This document shows, in pieces, positions 48,045-59,884 of a stretch of DNA of 64,000 bases (within the stretch, counting starts at the first letter, position 1; each line of letters starts with the position of its first letter). Source of the DNA: Cryptomeria japonica (Eukaryota; Streptophyta; Pinopsida; Cupressales; Cupressaceae); contig NC_081414.1 in the NCBI RefSeq assembly GCF_030272615.1, positions 810,937,069 to 811,001,068 of the forward strand. Direction: 5' to 3'. Both the position numbers and the translations under genes were made by a program. The notes under the pieces were generated by a model that was not told where the DNA came from, made no database searches, and was given only the letters and a program-made list of their open reading frames with translations.

Positions 48045-51000
48045 TTAAGACTTCAATGTCAGTTTTAGTAGGGTTCTCCACTCTTCGTTTGATGAAAGTT
48101 CAATATTCTTTAAACTATGGAAAGTCAACTGTAACTTTGTCAACAATCTATATTTAGAAGAGTGACTTGACATCATTGTTTCACCCAATATTGCATTCAG
48201 AATTTTAAATGGTTGGATGAATTCCAGAAAACTTTGGGGAGTTGTGTTCTTAGGAAGCAAGTCTAAATCACACTTCATTTTTATCTCCATGTTTTTTTGT
48301 AATCTTCTTTTCCAATGAATTTATTTGATGGGTCAACGGTCTTAGGCAAACCAAGTTTAATCAAAGTAGTTGTCTTTTCTTGTAGCTTCAATATATTTTT
48401 GCCACATTTATCCATAACTTCTAATTTTTCCCTTAGTTTCTGGTATTTTTAAAGGATAGATGATGTCGTAACTGTGGCACCAATGTATCTCTTAATTCCC
48501 TTGGATGCCAAATAGTTGTCACTAGTACTGTAGCCTACTTGTAAAATTTGTTTTGCCATATCCTCTTTTGAATAAACATGTATGCTCTTCTTAATGTGCT
48601 CTTTGATTTTCATATGAATTAATCTTAGACTTTCATTCAATTCAAACCATTCACACAACTTGTCACTCCTCTGCATTATTTGCCCCCAAATGTTTTCTTG
48701 TATATACTTCATTGTATTTTTTATATTACCTTTCAATCTATCCCCCGAAGTTCTATTTTTATCAATTGCATTGTGCAGGGCTTCTTTCATTTAAGCACAT
48801 TTTTTCTTTCTTCCTCTACTTCCTCTTCCAATTTTTTTTCTTTTTCCTTCTCATGATCCAATAGGTCCTATATTTTTCTTATTTTGGCAACAACAGACTC
48901 AACTTTTGTATAATTTTTGAAAACTGCCTCTTTCCTCATCAATTTTTTTACTGCTTTTAACTAGTTTTTCTCTCAGGTCCTTCAATTTTGCATCCATCTT
49001 TTCCTACTCTGCAATTTCTACTACAGAGCCTAAATTTTTTGTCCTTTTCTGTAAATCATTGCACTTGCTATTTGTTGATTTCCTCTTTGATTTTTTGTTT
49101 GCAAGGTCTGCCTGTAACTTTTCTATTTGTTTCTCCAGTTTATTTTTTTCGCTCCCCACCTTTAGTAATCAAGTGTAGACCACTTCGTTAGTCCTTTTTG
49201 ACACACTAATTTTGTCCACATTATGTACTTTGGAAAAATCCATTTGGAGGGTGCTAAATTGAAATTCAGAGGGATCTATTTGACTGTGTGGTGGATTTTT
49301 ATCTTTAGTTAGGGGCATAGAAACTATGAACTCCATCATATCTTTGTGTGGGTCATATGCTGGAAATACCTTGTTCCTTGCAGGCTATTCATCTAAAGCT
49401 TTAGTGAGGGCAACCCTATGAAATTCTCATTTTTTTTCTTTATTTGCATTTGTTGTGTGTTCAAACTTTTCATAGTAATCACGAAATTGAAAATCTAGGC
49501 TTGTTGAAGAAATTTAATCTTTGAAAGGTGACATAGAAGAGACTCCACTTCCACCTATGCATGTGGTTTTAACTAATGCATTATGAGGATTACGAATAAC
49601 CATTCCTGATCCTATCCCACTTTCACTTCCATGTGTAGTTTTTATAGTCTTTTTAGGGGTCTGATCTGAAGCTGCAGATGATAGATTTGTAGTGTCAGTG
49701 GCACTTGATATAGGATTCTGAATAGTATGAGTATCTACCACTAGTGGCCTCTTGCGAGAGATATTTTTTTATTGCCCTTGTACAACACCAAGACAACTAG
49801 TATTAGTAGTAGTATCCATGCCAACCCCACCAATCACAATGGCACTTGATTGAACACTAATAGGAATATTATCCCCAGATTCCCCACTAGTGGTAGTGGT
49901 ACTTGATTCACTACAAATAGGAATACCATGATGTGGTGGTGGATGTGGATTTGAACTTGAAACAAATACAGGTAGACCCTGAGGGTAATGAGTAGACCTT
50001 TCCGTGATGAATCTGAAGAATCAAGCCTAATGACTAGTTTCACAAGATCTTTTGATTTTGAATTTGATCGAAGTTATACCTCTAGTGGATACCAAATGCC
50101 TTCTCCTCTGCGACCTATACCACCACCTTGAAAACTCATTTTTTCCACAATGTTTTCCCCTTTGCCATATTTTTCTTTGATGGACTCATTGACTCCACCT
50201 AATATTTTAGGGACTATAGTAGTTGTTGGAGTGGGCTCAACCTCATACTCATTTTCATCTTCACTCCTATCATATGCTATTGTGGGATTCTCTATATTCC
50301 ACAATTTTCTAAACTCTTCATCCTCGTCATTAGACTGAAATTTTGCAATTGCCTTTGGTTCACCGAGATTCTTCCTCATAGTCCAAAAATCATTTAGTTT
50401 AGTTTGAGTCCAATAACTGTCTTTACATTCTTACAAAATTATTTTGGGAGTATATTTGTTAGATGGATTAGCATATTTTTGGTAGAATTGTAGGACCTCC
50501 TATTTTGGATGCCCTGACCCTCCTCTGTTGTCTTCTGTGTGTGAAATTTCATAATTTGTGATGATATTTCTTCTGTTGAAATGTTATTGTCAGCGACAAT
50601 TTTCTCCATCTCTTTTTTCACCTCATCCAAGGAGTCCATATTTCTAAGCTTTTCTATCAATGGTTTACTTTCATGTTGACATAACGCTAAAGAGTTCCCA
50701 TTTTTCTTAAGCCTTTCTTGAACTACACTGATTGGATCATACTGCCAGAGACCCTCATCACCAAAACTAAAACCTATCAAAAAATTATGTGCCACAATTG
50801 AATGCTTTTCTCTCAAATGTGAACCCTCGACATGAGAAAGGGAAGGAAGGAAATATGCTCTTATTCTGTTGAGCATGGAAGTTCCTATTTGTGCTCTCCA
50901 ACTTTCATACATATTCCAATGCAAATACCCTTTGTGTCACATGTATTGGAAGTCTGTAGGGTTTTAATGTTGATCCATATAACCTTAACACAGTGTATTC

Positions 51001-52095
51001 TTCCATGAAGAACCAGTCAACCAATTGTATTTGAATTTGAGTTGAATGCAATATCTACAAGATAGAGGCAATCTAGGCATTAGAGTGCTTGTGATTTCAT
51101 TATACATTGGTGCCAAAAACAAGTCTACAAAATAGTTTTAGTTCTTTCGATTATCATGCATCCTTATCTTTGGTGTCCATTCCTATATTAGACACTTTGT
51201 TCTATTCTGAGTCTTCTCATCAATCTAATAGTTCACAATGTGAAGATTGTTGGTCTCACATGTTGCATGATACTTGGATAGAAGGAGATAACACAAGTAG
51301 GATAGGAACCTAAATGTCTTACAGGAACCTTTTTTTATCATTAGTAATTGTTTTTGTATGGATTGAACAATGTGCTCAATAAAATTATATCTTACTAGTT
51401 GAGTTAGACAATGGATATTAAAAATCATTTCAAGAAGGCTAGTACCCACTTCCCTATCATTTTCCAATCCCAGGAAAAATGTCAGCAAGGAAATAGTATC
51501 CCAAACCCATGAAACAAAAATGTTAAAATCATAAGGAGGCTTATGACTTGGATCCAACAAAGTACCACACATTATTAGAGCTCTAATAAATGAATCTCTA
51601 TGACCTTGATCAAGACTCTCATAATTCTCTGCCAACTTTCCTAGGTCAATGTGGACATTTGAGTTTTGTGCTTCAAACCCTAGGTTCAACAAACGGGCAA
51701 ATTCTCCCATGTTTATGGATATAATTTCTTCTTTTGTATTTTTATTGATAATTTCTTTTTTATATTCATCATAATTTTTCACGCAGACCATGACAAAATC
51801 AGGGCAAGGGAATACTTTAGGTAACACCATGCTTCCCAATCCAGCATCCGATGATGTGATTTTATTTGTTCTTTATTTTAACATTGTGTTGAAAACAATA
51901 ATTTTTTCCTTGCTTGGATCTGCCACCTTATTAGATAATGCATATCTAATATTTATGATATGTTTTTCACCATGGATAGTAGGGTCATAAATATCATGGT
52001 ATTCATCAATGAAACCTAGTGTTTTAACCAGTTCAGTTAGGTGCATTTTTTTTCACTTGGCTTCCTATTGAACTAGTGCTTCCCATTTTCCCCAT
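48045..52095 (-). pseudogene. ORF D: large accessory-type protein without a retrotransposon body
   Basis: ATG at 52095 (MGKMGSTSSIGSQVKK) leads, after shifts, through the open stretch 51839-51225 (204 codons), 50924-50439, 50379-50074 and 48790-48045, about 1,350 codons in total. The N-terminal domain has SMVLPKVFPCPDFVMV, GEFARLLNLGFEAQ and FRFLSYLCYLLLSKYHA. Order and spacing match the accessory ORFs of A, B and H, but similarity is low. The C-terminal half is charged and coiled-coil-like. No LTR, RT or integrase is next to it. It is either the residue of an element or an independent gene family that retrotransposons have taken up. Function unknown. Confidence 0.6.
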
Positions 52096-52496
52096 TGCTA
52101 TTATTGTAAATAATTAAATATAATGCTAGATACAAGCCCAAAAATGCTAACCCTCAAATTGAACCACAAGATTAAAAAAGTAAAAAATACGGGATGTAGG
52201 TGTTCTAGATTTTACCACAAATTTCTATTTCACTAGATTGGCACAAATAGACTCTGATGCAACTTCCATTCCTCAATATAGTATATGTTTATGAATCTCC
52301 CTCAATTTATCAGTTTGTCCATGAAATGAAATACAATTATGATTTATGAGTCAATTATTTTGAAAACACTAAAAAGTACAAAAGTAATACCTAAAGGGCA
52401 AAACATCTAGAATCATGTTGTTTTTTTATTAGTTATTAATATCTATTCGTCGCCGAAGGTCAAAACATTCATTTCTTCATTCTAAATTCTGAGGAT
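52096..52496. other. Spacer upstream of ORF D
   Basis: AT-rich, with no frame or repeat recognised. It may contain the promoter of ORF D. Confidence 0.4.
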
Positions 52497-53306
52497 ATTA
52501 AATGCAAAACATTCAATTCCAGGCGAAGTTCTCACAAATGTGTTCACTTTCCACATTTAGGCCAAAACCCACCCTAAGTCATTGATGTCTGTTCATCCAA
52601 AGAACGATGGTATTTGTTGTTGGTTGTTGTGGGTCCCATGAATTTTACCATTTTTTGGGCATGTCGCCACATTCGAGTAACTTTTTTGGACTATTTTTTA
52701 AGTCTTTTTAATCCTTCAACTTTCACTTGAAATAGAGCTCTATAGACTTAATTATATTTAATTAAATGTAAAACATTCAATTCTGGGTGAAGTTCTCACA
52801 AATGTGTTTACTTCCCACATTTGGGCTGAAATCCACCCTAAGCCATTGATCTGTGCTCATCCAATGGATGATGGTAACTATTGTCAGTTGTCATGGGTCC
52901 CATGAATTTTGCCATTTTCAGGCACGTCACCACACTCGAGTGTCTTTTTCGGACTGGTTTTTAAGTCTTTTTAATCCTTTTCAACTTCCACTTGCAATAG
53001 AGCTTTATAGACTTTATTATATTTAATTAAATGTAAAATGTTCAATTCCAGGTGAAGTTCTCACAAATATTTTTACTTCCCACATTTGGGCTGAAATCTA
53101 CCCTAAGTTGTTGATCTGTGCTCATCCAACGGATGATGGTATCTATTGTTAGTTGTCATGGGTCCCATGACTTTTGACATTTTTTGGACACGTCACCAGA
53201 CTTGAGTCACTTTTTTCGGGTTGTTTTTGAAGGCTTTTTGAAGTTCTCACAAAAGTGTTTACTTCCCACATTTGAGCCGAAATCCACCCTAAGCCATTGA
53301 TCTAAT
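52497..53306 (+). repeat. Tandem array of a ~265-bp repeat, left arm
   Basis: Units start at 52497, 52761 and 53026 (periods 264 and 265), with a partial fourth unit from 53239 to 53306. Each has TTAAATGYAAAAYRTTCAAT at the start, GAAGTTCTCACAAATGTGTT and a GGGTCCCATGA core. The same repeat in reverse orientation is at 57797-58230. Confidence 0.9.
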
Positions 53307-53329
53307 TGAGTCTAATCATGCTCTCTAAT

Positions 53330-53905
53330 TGAATCCGAGAATCTGGAATTTTCTTCTACTGACCTTGGCCTTGAGTCTAATAATGTGGTAAATCTTATTG
53401 ATAAACATGCACCTCCTAAGGACCTATGCAATATGCATTACCTTTGATCCTAGTAAGACTATTGAAACACCTGATGGCCCACTATATATCATTGCAAAGA
53501 TTAAAGATGTACTCTCATGAGGGGTTCTCATTGCTGATTGATCCAACATGTATGGTGAATGTAATAACTTAAGAATATCTTTATACTTTACAATTGCACG
53601 AAGTAACATATGATAAATTTGATTTAGTGGTTAAGATATTTGATGGTTTCTATTGTCCTACTATAGGTTCTATTACTCTTCCCATTAAGGTTGGTACTAA
53701 GTTCTTAGATGTAATTTTTTTTATCATTCTTACATCAAATCAATTTTGTGTGAAGTTGGGACATCCTTGGTTCTCTTTCGTGAAAATGATCCCATCGACC
53801 ATTCATAAATGTCTTAAATTTCTTCATAGTGACAAAATCATAACTATAAATCATAGCATGTACCAACTCACACATGCACTAGTTCAAAACTTAAACAAGA
53901 AGTAA
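53330..53905 (+). pseudogene. Gypsy family E protease-region fragment
   Basis: Frames in this stretch give GPLYII-type sequence, FDGFYCPTIGSITLPIKV and QFCVKLGHPWFSFVKM, which align with FDGFSCPTICSITLIVEV and QFCVKLGYAWLFSMKA at 20830-20980. It is a decayed piece of the same gypsy family, lying between the inverted arrays. Confidence 0.75.
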
Positions 53906-54505
53906 GTTGGACTTTTAATTCACTTGTTTTTCGTGAGATAAACATCTTGTTTTTTTATATTTATAAAATTATAATCAACCATAATCAATGTACAAATAAT
54001 TAATGGAATGAACTAGGATTTTTTATATATATTAAATATAGAGGAAGAAGCATTACATAAAAAATATCATAGTATTAAATTTATTTCCATTGTGTAACAA
54101 AATATTTAAATAACATAGCTCATAGAAAAAATCATTTGAAAAAATATCATTAATAAAATGAAATAGAAAGCATTTTTATATCCATTAGAGGCAAACTGAA
54201 ACGAACTGGAATTTGCAAAATTATCATTAATATTTATGTTTCGAAAATTTACAATGTTTACATGTCTGAGACTTGAGTCCCTCAAAAACTTTAAAGCCAA
54301 AATGAGTGAGGCACTAAGCCTGTGAGGTTACGAGAACATAGCCAAAAATACAAAACTACTAGGGGGTTGGGGATAGGGCACAGGTAGTGGATGGTTTACC
54401 CTAAGAATCTTACCCTCCCTCCATGTAGAATTATTCATACATTATAAGCAGAGATAATTATTCAAACCAAATGTAGTTTGGAAAGTCATCTAGGAGGAAC
54501 CATTT
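53906..54505. other. Unassigned AT-rich stretch
   Basis: No gene or repeat is recognised in these 600 bp. Confidence 0.5.
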
Positions 54506-54790
54506 CTAGAGAAAGTCCCTATCGATCCACGCCCATTTCCTATGACATGTGAACTCCTCCTCATTGAGGTTCAAAAGAAATGGTTTCTTGGCCATTGGTA
54601 GTGTTTGGTTAGGGAGGAGAAGCTTGGTTAATTCACTCACCCAAGGAATCCCCACCCCTACTTCTGCAAGGACAACAACACTAACGTTGTCTCCAAGGAA
54701 GTCTTCTTTAAACACTTTAACAACATCAACATATCCACCTTGTCTCCTCAAAGGTCTGAAAGAGACACCAAGAACCAGGATGTAATGTTC
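54506..54790 (-). CDS. Short open frame of unknown function
   Basis: On the minus strand the frame 54751-54506 starts MRRQGGYVDVVKVFKED and continues to KWAWIDRDFL. Its open frame extends slightly upstream to about 54790. GC is higher than its surroundings and the residue mix is protein-like (VGIPWVSELTKLLLPNQTLP). I do not recognise it. It may be a captured exon fragment, so whether it is a functional gene is doubtful. Confidence 0.3.
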   Translation of the reverse strand, partial: EHYILVLGVSFRPLRRQGGYVDVVKVFKEDFLGDNVSVVVLAEVGVGIPWVSELTKLLLPNQTLPMAKKPFLLNLNEEEFTCHRKWAWIDRDFL

Positions 54791-56855
54791 GTGTTAACAT
54801 GGTAACTATTTTCGTTACACAAAAGAGACTATGCTTGTTGTCCAATTTAGTCTTTTGGTCAAATCTTTATTTAAAAGTCCTATTTCTTGTCTGATTTAGC
54901 TTGGACTGGGTTTCAAGGTAGTTCTTCTCTCAGTTATAGTCCATTTTTTTAATAAGGATAAGTACTCATGAGTGCAATCACAACAATTTCATTTTTCTTT
55001 GGGAACCTTGAAAATTTTATTATGACAAAGGTGGTTTTCACTATTTTTCTAAGATGTCAAATCTTTCTTTTTAATAATCATTTAGTGAAAATTCTTTAAG
55101 TGTCAAGTGCTCATAGAAACTCACGTGGCCTTATAGAGCATAAGTTGAAAATCTTTTAGTTTTGTTGTCAAATATTTTGGGAGGGAACTCCAAACTCAAT
55201 GTTAACTTGTAATAAAAAGGAGGTTCTCAATCTAGTTGAGAGTGCAGAAAATGTATCAAGGGATTAATAGCCCAAATTTCATGAGCATTGTTCTTCATGG
55301 CTGCCAAAGAATGAAATGTTACAGTTAGAGAGCAGATTACAAGGAGTCAACAACAAATTTTGATGTAAAGAAGCTCTAGCAGTTAAATCCAATGTATTGA
55401 GCAATATTCAAGGGCATTTCAGACTCCATGCATAAGAGAGATTTGATGCCCATCATTCACTTATTTGAAAAGTTTGCTCATAAATAGTGATATCTTGCTG
55501 AAAATGGAGTTGAATGTGCCTTGTGATAGTTTTCTTGTTTTGAGCGGTGCATTTCTTTTATATATTATCTTTTGAAAGCTAAAATAAGAAGAGTTTGAAT
55601 AAAAATAAATTATTTACAAAAACCTTCTCAAGACCCTAAGAAAATACGATTTCAAGGTCAGATCAAGGGCGGTTTTGTTGTCCAAGTCATGGTGTTGTAG
55701 ATTTAGATAAGTATTCATTCACCACAATAGAATACATGTCATGGAGCTTCCATCACTTAAAGTCAGTAAGCGTCAAGGTTTTAGTCATCAAAATATTGCA
55801 TTCCTAGAAGTTTGTCATGAGAAGTAATTTGATAGGGATAGGCACCATCAAATTATTTCAAGCACAGAGCATAACACAAGGAGAACAATGAAATGGCTAG
55901 AGGAGCTTTTCATTCCCAAATCAAAGAAGAGGATAAAAATGGAGGTATGATATTAGAAGTAGTAGTATAAGAACTTGTCCCTACCAAACATGGAATAGTA
56001 GAGGAATCATAGTGACAGTGAGTCTCATGGAAGATGAATTGATGATAGTGAATAAATAAGTAGCCACTTTGGAAATATTAAATGTAGTAATCATGAAATA
56101 GCATCACTTTTGATGGAGGCCATTATTGTACTCAACAAAATACATTCCCACAGTTCCAATAAAAGTACAGAGCAGTCGGCTCATCAGTATGTAATAGAAA
56201 ACCTCAAGTACAATGATAATGTCTTCAAGACACAAGTCACTCTCATCATCACATGTAGTGGCCAATGTACATGATAGCAAGATGAATGTTGCAGGCCCTT
56301 TAGCAGACAAAAAGATAGTCCTGAATAATGACAACTTGAGACCCCAAAATAATAAGAAAGGCAACAAGATGTAGTCATAGAAGACAATAGTCCAAAGATT
56401 TGAGAAAACATAGTCATCCCAGTCAAGGGATAGAAGACCAAGTACACACCAATACAAAGTAGCTAGCTGCACAAAGCTATGAAGACAGTCATTTTGAGGG
56501 AAACCATGATAGACATGTAGATCAAGGATCGACAAATGGCATAGAATGCAGTCAAATGCAATCAATACAACACCTAGAACCGAGAGTAGATACATAGAAC
56601 AATCATGAAGCAAAGAGAAACACGTATTGAACACAAAATACAATCAAAAGACTTAATGACAATTTGTGTCAATCAATGAGCACACAAAATTTTAAAAAAC
56701 CGTCCCCTCGGACAAGGTGTAAAAACCTAGCGAAAGGCATATAATTGCATAGGAAAATTTTAATTTTATTGGCGAAATTTTGCAGTTTACAGAGAAAAAA
56801 TGATAATCCCCATTGACGAATCATTCATGATCGCTCAAAGTTTGTGAAAAATCCA
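54791..56855. other. Unassigned stretch
   Basis: Two kilobases without a convincing gene. A minus-strand open frame at 56643-56104 (179 codons, hydrophobic and Cys-rich) has no recognisable domain and probably reflects base composition. No LTR or RT motif seen. Confidence 0.45.
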
Positions 56856-57106
56856 GGTGAATTGTAGTGTTTTTAAAACCAAAAAAACATTTGTATGGGT
56901 GAATTGTAATGATTTTAAAACCAAAAAAAATATTTGCATTGGTGATTTCAACCTATTTTCAAACCATAATAAAAAATATTGGCAATTTCAACCTATTTCA
57001 AAACCATAAAAAAAATATATTGGCAATTTCAAGATATTTTCAAACAATTAAAAAAATATATTGGTGATTCAACTTTTTTCCAAAATGTAAAAAAGAAATA
57101 TATTGG
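56856..57106 (+). repeat. Minisatellite, ~41-bp unit, six copies
   Basis: Units begin at 56856, 56898, 56941, 56981, 57022 and 57063 with GGTGAATT or GGCAATTTCAACC and end in runs of A and ATATT. The later units contain TTGGCAATTT, close to the TTTGCCAA motifs of the hAT1 5' region. Confidence 0.85.
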
Positions 57107-57185
57107 CACCTCAACAGTCCCTATCAAGTCATTAAAACACATGGCACATAGTTGTCAACTCTCTGCCTGAAAGACTACCCATTAC

Positions 57186-57760
57186 AAAATCTCGCGACCT
57201 AGCGACAATACCTTAAGACTCTATCTCCAACTCACAAGCTGAAAATACTAAGCCTTCATAACCTCAAGATCTAGCAACTGAGGGAAACTGAACTGCCACT
57301 CACCAATTCTCGACCACAAAATGTTAATTCCTTGTCACCATAGCGATTTGGAGATAGTGGTAACTTTAACCCTTGTTGTGTACTCACCAACATAAAATTG
57401 TTTATCTCTTAACTGCTAGAACTTCACTCGCAAGCTCATGTCTTGATCAAGTCTTCAGATATTTAACTTCGCGAGACAGCGATAACCATAAAACTTAACC
57501 ACAAACTCTCTAGTCACTAGCTTGCAACCTAAAAATGCTAACATTAACCAAACATGAGAGCTAGTGACAACTGTGTGAAATGAGTTACTCTCTAATTCTC
57601 ATGGCTATAATGTATGACATCAGACCAACTTGAGACCTCGCGACCAAAGCAATTTCATTAACAATCTCCAACTTGCTAACATAAAACATGAACACCTAGA
57701 AAGCTAGAGACCTCATGATGTAAACCCAAACCAAGTTGTCGCCAGCTCTCATCTTGATCA
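57186..57760 (+). repeat. GCGAGC dyad array, left part (degenerate)
   Basis: Motifs of the type CTCGCGACCTAGCGAC, CTCGCAAGCTC and CGCGAGACAGCGA recur every 40-50 bp, more decayed than to the right. The array is interrupted at 57797-58230 by the inverted 265-bp repeat. Confidence 0.6.
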
Positions 57761-57796
57761 CGTCTTTAGACAAGTTACCTCTCCAGCAAGCTCAGA

Positions 57797-58230
57797 ATTA
57801 AACATTTTAAATTTAATTAAATATAATTAAGTCTATAAAGCTCTTTTTCAGGCAGAAGTTTAAAATGATTAAATAAACAAAAAAAGATCCAAAAAGTGAC
57901 ACAAGTATGGTCATTGGTGATGTGCCCAAAAAAATGGTAGTATTCAGGGGACCCATGACAACTGACAATAGGTACCATCATCCGTTGGATGATCAAAGAT
58001 CAATGGCTTAGGGTGGATTTCGGCCCGAATGTGGGAAGTGAACACATTTGTGAGAACTTCACCCGAAATTGAACTTTTTAAATTTAATTAAATATAATTA
58101 AGTCTATAAAGTTTTTTTTTGGGTGGAAGTTGAAATTAAACAGACTTAAAAAATAGTCCCAAAAAGTGACACGAGTATGGTGACGTGCCCAAAAAATGGC
58201 AGAAGTCATGGGACCAACGACATCTGACAA
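57797..58230 (-). repeat. ~265-bp repeat, right arm, inverted
   Basis: About 1.6 units, reverse complement of the array at 52497-53306. Unit landmarks ATTTAATTAAATATAATTAA occur at 57811 and 58082 (period 271). The two arrays enclose 52497-58230. Confidence 0.88.
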
Positions 58231-58334
58231 AATGGCTCAAGTACTTGAGAAAAATTTGAATTCATTCCCTTCTATTTGATTGGTGATTTCCATTCAAAAA
58301 TTTTACAAAACCCGACAAACAAGTCCACATGTCA

Positions 58335-59100
58335 ATCCCCATCTTTAATCGTACACTCGCAACCGGTTATAATAATTTGGAAAGTAACCAGTGAGTTAGC
58401 GACAATGCTACCAAATCCTCTTAATTGCAAGCTCGCAACCCCTTTTACGAATCCTCAAAGAATCTCGCGAGTGAGCGATAGCCGTTGATCTTCATAAAGC
58501 CCTTCAGTCGCAACCTCGCAACAACTTTTGTAATATTCTTTCTTAACCTGCGAGCTGGCGACCACTGCAAATCTAACAAAACAACTTATTTCATCGCAAG
58601 CTCGCAACTTGAAACTTTACTTGACGTAAACCCTTGTGATCCCGCGACAACAAGACACTTAACTGCCATCGCATGCTCGCAACACTTTTTGACTTAAGAC
58701 TTACAAACCCGCGAGCATGCGATGACAACAAAATCAGACCAAAACTTACCTGTCACCAGATCGCAACATAAAATGATAAACAACTTCAAAACCTGCGAGC
58801 AAGCAATGAAACCAACTAAGCTACGATACCAACCACATCTCATGATCGCAAATTAAAATTACTTAACTACGAACACCTCGTGACCTTGCGATAACATAAA
58901 ATCACACTTAGTCGCAACCTCGCAACATAAAATGGTCAAGTGCAAAATATCTTGCGAGGTAGTGACAACTAAAATCTCCCATTACTTGCAAGCTCGCGAG
59001 TTAAGCTGACTTGATGATAAAGGACTTGCGAGCTAGCAATAACCATAAAATCTCAAAACTATTTATCTCTTGACTGCAATGACCCAGCGAGTACCAACAA
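58335..59100 (+). repeat. GCGAGC dyad array, right part
   Basis: Motifs alternate in orientation about every 40 bp: TCGCAAGCTCGCAAC in one sense and TGCGAGCTGGCGACC in the other. Examples are near 58425, 58465, 58508, 58550, 58593, 58670, 58713, 58795, 58912, 58955, 58990 and 59028. Two motifs make a repeat of about 83 bp whose intervening sequence is variable. No associated protease or Cas-like gene exists, and the setting is a plant genome. Confidence 0.75.
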
Positions 59101-59884
59101 AAATTGATGTTTTATGTTAATTACCTTCATAAACAGGCGCGAGCAGTGGCACACAGACCATTAATGACTTACTCGCTAACTCTCACAGCTATAATGCATG
59201 GCATCAAACCAATTCAAGACCTTATGACCAAAGCAATTTCATTAACAATCTCTAGCTCACTAACATCAAATGCTAATACCCAAAAAACTAGAGACCTCAC
59301 AATTTAAACCCAAACCAACACTTGCTAACTCGCCACTTAAATTGTTAAACATGAAATTTATCTACAAGTTAGAGATGAAACATTAAACATGTCTCATTGT
59401 CTAACCAACCATTTGACCACACTTGACATTGACATGGACAAACAAAGAAAGGACAACTCAGATTTTCAATGCACAACAACTTCGGTTTACTAGCCAACTA
59501 AGACAAAAAACAAACACAAAACCCTAATCGCCATGAACATCATGTTAAGCATTTAATGTAGAACAATAGAAAGGTTCTAACAGGTATGCAATATGAATAA
59601 TTTTATGGATCTTGTGACACAAATTGCTGCATTTCATGTTCAACATAATGTGGAACCAATTTACTAATAATTTAGAAAAAAAGTTCTAATTGTTTACTAA
59701 TAATTCAAATTCACAATTAAAAATATGAAATAAGTATCGCTTCTAATTGACAAATTCAAGGAATACAATATCAAAAATCATCAATGACAACTATAGTATT
59801 GCAAATTGAAATTGTAATATGACTCAAGAACTGTAGTATAATTTTAAATACCTATAAACTGAATGTGAATTCACTTCAACGACT
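59101..59884. other. Unassigned stretch with fading dyad motifs
   Basis: A few GCGAGCA-type motifs occur near 59140. Beyond this nothing is recognised. Confidence 0.4.

Noticed and set aside
56104-56643. 179-codon open frame on the minus strand
   Set aside because: Hydrophobic and Cys/Leu-rich composition with no recognisable domain; an overlapping frame is also open. More likely a chance product of base composition than a membrane protein.
58335-59100. CRISPR-like appearance of the regularly spaced dyads
   Set aside because: The repeats alternate in orientation, vary in sequence and spacing, and lie in a plant genome without cas genes.
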